Assembly (NCBI GenBank): GCA_046726275.1
Contig: JBKPAF010000085.1
Coordinates: forward strand, 1 to 11,790
Source of the DNA: DASXTW01 sp046726275
Lineage (GTDB): Bacteria; Actinomycetota; UBA4738
DNA length: 11,790 nt
Direction of reading: 5' to 3'
This document shows positions 7,047 to 11,790 of this stretch, piece by piece. Position 1 is the first letter of the stretch; each line of letters starts with the position of its first letter. The position numbers were made by a program, and so were the translations under genes. The notes beneath the pieces were generated by a model. The model searched no databases. It was not told the DNA's origin and saw only the letters and a program-made list of their open reading frames with translations.

Positions 7047-8981
7047 ATGGCTCACAAGACCTCTCTGGCGGCCGATGTGTCGATCCAGGGATACGACCGG
7101 GCAAGGGTCTCCGCGGAAGTCGCGGCACCGTCTCCTTTCACTCCGATCGCCGAATATGCCTTCCTGTCCGACTGTCACACGGGCGCCCTCGTGGCTCCGG
7201 ACGGCTCGGTGGACTGGTTGTGTCTGCCCGCCTTCGACTCACCCAGCGTGTTCGGCGCCCTGCTCGACCGCCAGGCCGGGACGTTTAGGCTCGGCCCCTT
7301 CGGCATCAACGTCCCCACCGCGCGTGCGTACGAGCCTGGGACGAACACCCTGCTCACGACCTGGAACACCCCCACCGGCTGGGTCGTCGTTCGAACCGCC
7401 CTGACGATGGGCCCGCGCACCGGAGAGGATCGAGTTACGCCCCATACCCGACCTCCCGCAGACGACGACGCCGACCATTTGCTGGTACAGACCGTCGAGT
7501 GCCTGGAGGGACAGGTCGAGATCGACCTCGTCTGCGAGCCTGTCTTCGACTACGGACGGGTGCCCGCGGACTGGAAGATGCTGGAAGCAGACCGCCACGT
7601 TGCCGATGCGACCGGGTTCGACCAGACGGTTCGGCTCACCACGGACATGGCCCTCGGCATCGAGGGCAACAGGGTCAGGGCTCGCCACGTTCTCCGCTCA
7701 GGTGAGCGGCTTTTCTGCGCCCTCTCCTGGGACGACCTGACCGCTCCGTCGACGGTCGAGGAGGCCGTGCAACGCCTCGACACGACCATGCGGTTCTGGC
7801 GGGGATGGCTCAGCCGCGCTCGTATCCCGGACCACCGCTGGCGTCAGCTGATCGTGCGCTCGGCGCTTGCGATAAAGGGCCTGACCTACATGCCGACGGG
7901 GGCCACCATCGCCGCTCTCACCACATCCCTCCCCGAAACACCTGGGGGAGAACGAAATTGGGACTATCGCTACACCTGGATGCGGGACACCACGTTCACG
8001 CTTCAGGCCCTGCATTTCCTCAACCTCGACTGGGAAGCCGACGAGTTCATGCAGTTCGTCGCCGATCTCGAGCCCAATCCGGATGGAGCCCTGCAGGTCA
8101 TGTACGGGATCGACGGTCGGCGAGACCTGACCGAATCGCTTCGCGAGGACCTCTCCGGATATGACGGCGCGCGGCCGGTGCGGGTGGGAAACGGCGCGTT
8201 CGACCAAAGGCAGAACGATGTCTTCGGCGCGGTCCTCGACTCGATCTTGCTGCACTCGCAACGGAGCCAACGCCTGCCCAGGAGGCTCTGGCCGATCGTT
8301 GAGTCGCAGGCGCGTTGCGCGACGGAAGTGTGGCGCGAGCCCGACCAGGGCATTTGGGAGGCACGCGGCAAACCGCAGCACTACGTGTCCTCGAAGCTGA
8401 TGTGCTGGGTGGCTCTCGATCGCGCCTCGAAGCTCGCCCAGATCCGGGGTGACAGCAAGGCCGCGGCTTCATGGCAGGAGACCGAGGAAGAGATCCGTCA
8501 GGATCTCTTCGACAAGGGAGTGAGCTCCGCGGGGGTGCTGCGCCAGCACTATGACACGGATGCTCTGGACGCCTCGACGCTCCTCGCGGCGATCTTCGGG
8601 TTCCTGCCAGGGAGTGACGAGCGGCTACGGAACACCGTTCTCGCGATCGCGGAGAACCTGACGGAGAACGGCTACGTCCTGCGGTATCACGTCGACGAGA
8701 CCGATGATGGCCTGTCGGGGAAAGAAGGAACCTTCCTCATCTGTTCCTTCTGGCTCGTCTCGGGACTCGCGGTCATCGGCGAGGAACGTCGAGCGAGGGA
8801 CCTGATGGAGCGCCTACTCGGCATCGCCTCTCCCCTGGGGCTCTACGCGGAGGAGTTCGACGCCGACACGGGTCGCCATCTCGGGAACTTCCCGCAGGCC
8901 TTCTCTCACCTGGCCCTGATCGAGGCAGCAGCCCGCATCATCGTCGCGGAGCGTCTCCGGGAGCTCAGAGGGGGCGAGTGA
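7047..8981 (+). CDS. glycoside hydrolase family 15 protein (trehalase/glucoamylase-like)
   Basis: A 644-residue cytoplasmic enzyme. The GH15 N-terminal beta domain opens with TPIAEYAFLSDCHTGALVAPDGSVDWLCLP split over residues 32-61. The catalytic (alpha/alpha)6 barrel begins near 265. Substrate-site motif GERNWDYRYTWMRD is at 300-313. The likely general acid is Glu438 in GIWEARG, and the likely general base is Glu602 or Glu603 in LYAEEFDADTG, before LGNFPQAFSHL (612-622). The insert with DYGRVPADW (168-176) resembles GH15 enzymes of mycobacteria shown to be alpha,alpha-trehalases, so trehalase is my first choice and glucoamylase or dextranase-like activity the alternative. The ATG has a good ribosome site (GAGAGGAG, 7033-7040). 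It lies 48 bases after the debranching-like gene on the same strand, which fits joint breakdown of storage glucan and trehalose. It ends 14 bases from the convergent DUF1269 gene. Confidence 0.92.
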   Translation: MAHKTSLAADVSIQGYDRARVSAEVAAPSPFTPIAEYAFLSDCHTGALVAPDGSVDWLCLPAFDSPSVFGALLDRQAGTFRLGPFGINVPTARAYEPGTNTLLTTWNTPTGWVVVRTALTMGPRTGEDRVTPHTRPPADDDADHLLVQTVECLEGQVEIDLVCEPVFDYGRVPADWKMLEADRHVADATGFDQTVRLTTDMALGIEGNRVRARHVLRSGERLFCALSWDDLTAPSTVEEAVQRLDTTMRFWRGWLSRARIPDHRWRQLIVRSALAIKGLTYMPTGATIAALTTSLPETPGGERNWDYRYTWMRDTTFTLQALHFLNLDWEADEFMQFVADLEPNPDGALQVMYGIDGRRDLTESLREDLSGYDGARPVRVGNGAFDQRQNDVFGAVLDSILLHSQRSQRLPRRLWPIVESQARCATEVWREPDQGIWEARGKPQHYVSSKLMCWVALDRASKLAQIRGDSKAAASWQETEEEIRQDLFDKGVSSAGVLRQHYDTDALDASTLLAAIFGFLPGSDERLRNTVLAIAENLTENGYVLRYHVDETDDGLSGKEGTFLICSFWLVSGLAVIGEERRARDLMERLLGIASPLGLYAEEFDADTGRHLGNFPQAFSHLALIEAAARIIVAERLRELRGGE

Positions 8982-8995
8982 AGCCCTCGTGCGCG

Positions 8996-9499
8996 CTACA
9001 CGGCGACGGCGTGCCGGCCGTGGAGGGCCTCCTGCACCGCGTTGACCGCGCGCTTCGAGAGTTTTGACTGCAGGACGGTCCCTCCGAACTCATCGAGCGC
9101 GCCGACCACTCGATCCGGCGTCACCTTCTCGACGATGAGGAACAGCGCCGAGGTCCCGGGTGTGAGCATGTGGCGAGCTCGGTCCAGGAACTCGGGGTCG
9201 ATCCCCGACCGTTGGATCTTGTCAACGATCTCGCCGAACCTGGTTCCCACGGGCATGCCCAGGACCGGGATGAAGTAAAGCATCGCGAAGAACATCTCCC
9301 AGAAGATGGCCCACGTGGCCTCGTTCCGAACGATGTTGGCGTTGATGAACGTCTTGAAGGTCTCGTTGTCGTCGAGCACGATGGCTGCGATCTCGTCCGC
9401 TCGGATCACGAAGTCCCGGCTGAGACGTTCGATCTCCTCCATTGCGGCCCGAGCGGTGACGGTGTCCGAATAGCCGATAGCGATCAACTCTGTCGCCAT
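8996..9499 (-). CDS. DUF1269 domain membrane-associated protein
   Basis: A 167-residue protein of the DUF1269 type. The N-terminal part is an alpha/beta domain with ATELIAIGYSDTVTARAAMEEIERL and the strand EIAAIVLDDN. A hydrophobic helix follows at about 63-85 (FWEMFFAMLYFIPVLGMPVG), where the family usually has a Gly-rich membrane segment. The C-terminal part has the characteristic GIDPEFLDRARHMLTPGTSALF split over 99-120 and GGTVLQSKLS near 139-148. Function of the family is unknown. A ribosome site (AGAGGGG, 9509-9515) supports the start. It is downstream of the YfcC gene on the same strand, 135 bases away with two stem-loops between, so it may have its own promoter. It converges on the GH15 gene. 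Confidence 0.88.
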   Translation of the reverse strand: MATELIAIGYSDTVTARAAMEEIERLSRDFVIRADEIAAIVLDDNETFKTFINANIVRNEATWAIFWEMFFAMLYFIPVLGMPVGTRFGEIVDKIQRSGIDPEFLDRARHMLTPGTSALFLIVEKVTPDRVVGALDEFGGTVLQSKLSKRAVNAVQEALHGRHAVAV

Positions 9500-9560
9500 G
9501 CTGATTCACCCCTCTGATCCGCCAGCCGAACCATCAGGATCTCCAACCAGTTCCGCCCCG

Positions 9561-9598
9561 GGCCGACCTCGCCACGATGAGACGTGAGGTGATCGGCC
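9561..9598 (-). terminator. imperfect 13-bp stem-loop between YfcC and DUF1269 genes
   Basis: On the transcribed minus strand the segments GGCCGA, CCT and CACG pair with CGTG, AGG and TCGGCC around a TCTCAT loop, with one three-base bulge on each side. No T-run follows. It could be a Rho-assisted terminator for the YfcC transcript or a structured leader of the DUF1269 mRNA. Pairing was read by eye. Confidence 0.35.
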
Positions 9599-9601
9599 TT
9601 T

Positions 9602-9615
9602 CCATCGCCCGATGG
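9602..9615 (-). terminator. small hairpin after the YfcC gene
   Basis: Perfect inverted repeat CCATCG-GG-CGATGG on the minus strand, 19 bases past the YfcC stop codon; at most five pairs with a four-base loop. It is followed by AAAGG, not a T-run, so it is a weak terminator candidate at best. Confidence 0.3.
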
Positions 9616-9634
9616 GATGATTCGTTCGCCACTG

Positions 9635-11182
9635 TCATTTCACGACCGCCGCCACGCCGAGCACGATGACGGTGAGAGCCGCGAGCATCGCCAAGAGCGG
9701 CCAGACGAACCGGAGGTATCGGCCGTACGGAACTCGGGCGATGGCGAGACCTCCCATCACCACGGCCGAGGTTGGGATGAACAGATTCATGAGCCCGGAA
9801 GCACTCTGATAGGCCGTGACGACCAGGTCCGCCGGCACGTCCGCGAAGCCCGCGAGCGGAGCCATGATCGGCATGGCGACCGTGGCCAAGCCAGACGAGG
9901 ACGGGATCAGGAACGAAAGCGGGAGGAACAGGCCGTACATGACGATGGAGAAGGCGACCTTTCCCACATCGCCCAACGCCAGTTCGGCCCAGTGCAGCAC
10001 CGTGTCCGTGATCTGGCCGTTGTTCATGATCACGGTGATCCCGCGGGCGATCCCGATGATGAGCGCAACCCCGAGGAGGTCCCGGGCGCCGGCGACGAAC
10101 GTCTCCGTCAGGGCCCCCTCGCGCATCCGGCCGATGAGACCGATCACGATGGAGAACAGCAGGAATGAGGCCGTCATCTCCGGGAACCACCACCACAGCG
10201 TGGGCAGGCCGATCCCCAGGTCTTCCCACGGGATCACGCCGTACATCATTAGGGCGAACGCGAGCCCGAACACCACAAGGATCACCTTGTGGGTTCCCGT
10301 CATGGCAGGGGGCTCGCTCTCCTCCCCTGTTCCCGATCGGAAGTGCTCTTCGTTCTCGGCCTTCATGTCGTACACGATCGACCGCGACGGGTCCGTTTTC
10401 ACCCGGTCCGCATAGCGGCGAACGAACACGATGCCGATGAACAGCCCTACGATCAGGATGACCACCCGTCCGATGAGGCCCTCGCTGATCGAGACGTCGG
10501 CGAACCCGGACGCGATGCCCGTGGCAAAGGGATTGATCGTGGAGCCGAGGGTACCGATGCCGCAGCCGAGCAGGACGACCGCGGCCCCGGTCATCGCGTC
10601 GTAGCCGGCTGCGATCATCACGGTGATCACCAGCGCGTAGAAGGCCAGACTCTCCTCCGCCATCCCGTACGTGGTCCCGCCGAGGGCGAACACCCCCATC
10701 AGGATCGGGATCATCCATCGCTCCTTGCCCCGGAGCCGTCGGACGAGCCTCCCGATCCCCGCCTGGATGGCACCCGTCTTCATGGTGACGCCCAGGAAGC
10801 CCCCGATGACGATGATGAACAGGGCGACGTCGATCGCCCCGAAGAGTGACCCGGAGTTGTAGTAGTTGATGTTGCCCTTCTCGTCCTCGATCCCGTACAG
10901 CCCGTTGATCGGCGCGGTGAGGGAGTCCACGACGATCCGCTGGGGATTCGACTTGACCTCGTGGTAGGTGCCCGGGAGCGGCTCCCCCTCTTTGTTCAGG
11001 TCGTACGTACCGGCCGGGATGACCCACGTGGCGATCGCCGCGAGCACGATCAAGATGAACAGGATCGTGTAGGCGGACGGGAGGGTGAACCGACGCTTCT
11101 TCTTGGTCTTCGGCTCCGTCACATCGACCACGTCCCTGGCCCCGTCATCCATCGGAGCCGTCGGCTCCTGCCTGGATCCCAT
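9635..11182 (-). CDS. YfcC family transporter (C4-dicarboxylate/amino-acid carrier type)
   Basis: A 515-residue inner-membrane transporter with a cytoplasmic, Lys-rich N terminus (TKKKRRF, 26-32) and about 11-13 hydrophobic segments. Family signatures are GGTTYGMAEES (168-178), the re-entrant-like CGIGTLGSTINPFATG (207-222), FLIPSSSGLATVAMP (424-438) and GLMNLFIPTSAVVMGGLAIA (463-482). These two related halves with Asn-Pro and Ser-rich hairpins characterise YfcC/ArcD-like carriers, which are often annotated as C4-dicarboxylate or basic amino-acid transporters without proof. I chose the ATG at 11182 because it has AAGGGGGGG six bases upstream. The ATG at 11152 (ATGGATGA over the nhaC stop) is the main alternative. 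The gene starts inside the end of the upstream nhaC gene, so the two are co-transcribed. Substrate unknown; sodium or proton coupling is inference. Confidence 0.88.
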   Translation of the reverse strand: MGSRQEPTAPMDDGARDVVDVTEPKTKKKRRFTLPSAYTILFILIVLAAIATWVIPAGTYDLNKEGEPLPGTYHEVKSNPQRIVVDSLTAPINGLYGIEDEKGNINYYNSGSLFGAIDVALFIIVIGGFLGVTMKTGAIQAGIGRLVRRLRGKERWMIPILMGVFALGGTTYGMAEESLAFYALVITVMIAAGYDAMTGAAVVLLGCGIGTLGSTINPFATGIASGFADVSISEGLIGRVVILIVGLFIGIVFVRRYADRVKTDPSRSIVYDMKAENEEHFRSGTGEESEPPAMTGTHKVILVVFGLAFALMMYGVIPWEDLGIGLPTLWWWFPEMTASFLLFSIVIGLIGRMREGALTETFVAGARDLLGVALIIGIARGITVIMNNGQITDTVLHWAELALGDVGKVAFSIVMYGLFLPLSFLIPSSSGLATVAMPIMAPLAGFADVPADLVVTAYQSASGLMNLFIPTSAVVMGGLAIARVPYGRYLRFVWPLLAMLAALTVIVLGVAAVVK

Positions 11183-11790
11183 CCGGTACCCCCCCTTCAG
11201 GTTCTGGTTTCGGCGCATCGAGGGCGGCCTCAGGCGACGTCGCCATGGGGACCTTGAACCCGATGAAACCGTAGAGGATGTCGAGCAGCGGGCTGAGGAT
11301 GTTAAAGAAGCAATACGGCAGGTAGGTGGCGGTGCCGACGCCGAGAACGCCGGCGATGTACGCCCCACAGGTGTTCCAGGGAACGAGGACCGACGTCACT
11401 GTTCCGGAGTCCTCGACCGCACGCGAGAGTACCTCCGGGGCCAATCCGCGGCGGGCGAATTCGTTGCGATACATCCGGCTGGGGAGGACGTCGGCGACGT
11501 ACTGGTCGCCGGCGATGACGTTGAGCCCGATGCCGCTCGCGTTGACCGCGAGGATGAGACTGCCACGGGTCCTCGCCCGCGTGACGATCGGCCGGAGGAT
11601 CCGCTCGAGGAACCCCGCGTGCTCCATCACCGCCCCGAACGAGAGCGCGCCGAGCACGAGCCAGACGGTCGTCAGCATGCTGGCCATCCCGCCACGAGAG
11701 AACAGCGCGTCGATCGTCTCGTTGCCGGATTGGCTCACGAACCCGGTAGCCATCGACGCGAAGATCGCCTTGATGCCGGTCTCGACAGAG
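11145..11790 (-). CDS. nhaC: NhaC-type Na+/H+ antiporter (5' partial, C-terminal half)
   Basis: The last 214 residues of an NhaC-family antiporter; the frame is open through the window edge, so the N-terminal half is missing. The visible part carries ETIDALFSRGGMASM (24-38), a helix with TVWLVLGALSFGAVMEHAG (41-59), the conserved NVIAGDQYVADVLP (90-103) with MYR after it, EDSGTVTSVLVPWNTCG (126-142) and TYLPYCFFNILSPL (155-168). These are strong family marks. NhaC proteins exchange internal Na+ for external H+, and some relatives exchange malate for lactate. The C terminus (about 183-214) is a polar tail rich in Pro, Gly and Asp. The stop lies 38 bases past the YfcC start. A function in sodium extrusion is likely; which ion or acid it prefers cannot be told from this part. 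Confidence 0.88.
   Translation of the reverse strand, partial: SVETGIKAIFASMATGFVSQSGNETIDALFSRGGMASMLTTVWLVLGALSFGAVMEHAGFLERILRPIVTRARTRGSLILAVNASGIGLNVIAGDQYVADVLPSRMYRNEFARRGLAPEVLSRAVEDSGTVTSVLVPWNTCGAYIAGVLGVGTATYLPYCFFNILSPLLDILYGFIGFKVPMATSPEAALDAPKPEPEGGVPDGIQAGADGSDG
11189..11197 (-). promoter_or_regulatory. ribosome binding site for the YfcC gene
   Basis: AAGGGGGGG on the minus strand, six bases before the ATG at 11182 and wholly inside the nhaC coding sequence. It decides between the two candidate YfcC starts (11182 and 11152). Confidence 0.6.

Noticed and set aside
4622..7178. Two long antisense open frames opposite the SCP2 and debranching-like genes
   Set aside because: They mirror codon bias of strongly supported + strand enzymes and show no recognisable domain.
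8968..8988. Possible bidirectional terminator GAGGG...CCCTC between the convergent GH15 and DUF1269 genes
   Set aside because: Only five pairs with an 11-base loop and no T-run on either side; too weak to call.
9534..11027. Minus-strand open frame of 497 codons overlapping the YfcC gene
   Set aside because: It is the same strand in another frame, with an Arg/Gly/Asp-rich translation and no membrane or domain pattern; the YfcC frame carries all the family motifs.

Overview
The window is a GC-rich, tightly packed bacterial chromosome segment. It carries eleven protein-coding genes, two of them cut by the window edges. I see no rRNA, tRNA, CRISPR array, insertion sequence or transposase. The high GC content, the many GTG-compatible starts, the actinobacterial-type RDD protein with a valine/aspartate-repeat partner and the mycobacterial-type GH15 trehalase-like enzyme together suggest an actinomycetote. 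This is inference from gene style; no marker gene is present to fix the lineage.

Region 1 (1-2802, + strand) is a run of envelope genes. It holds the end of a short protein with degenerate Val-Asp repeats, an RDD-family membrane protein joined to it by an ATGA overlap, a 471-residue membrane protein with a large extracytoplasmic segment, and a six-helix HdeD/DUF308 protein. The overlaps and short gaps suggest one transcript.

Region 2 (2844-4304, - strand) is a 14-helix MFS drug-exporter-like transporter. It ends tail to tail with region 1.

Region 3 (4305-8981) starts with a 227-base divergent promoter region containing several dyads. Two of these share the exact arms TCATCC-N5-GGATGA. It continues on the + strand with a GTG-started SCP2-domain protein, a glycogen-debranching/amylo-alpha-1,6-glucosidase-like protein and a GH15 glucoamylase/trehalase-like enzyme. 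The last two point to intracellular breakdown of alpha-glucan or trehalose. The role of the lipid-binding-type protein at the head of the operon is unclear.

Region 4 (8996-11790, - strand) reads leftward. It contains the C-terminal part of an NhaC-type Na+/H+ antiporter, a YfcC-family transporter whose start lies inside the nhaC end, a 135-base gap holding two stem-loops, and a DUF1269 membrane-associated protein. NhaC may supply the sodium gradient used by the YfcC protein; this is inference.

Most of the window is ordinary housekeeping and accessory metabolism. The most unusual signal is the dyad-rich divergent promoter at 4381-4476. I did not find a defence system, secretion system or other clearly undescribed multi-gene machine.
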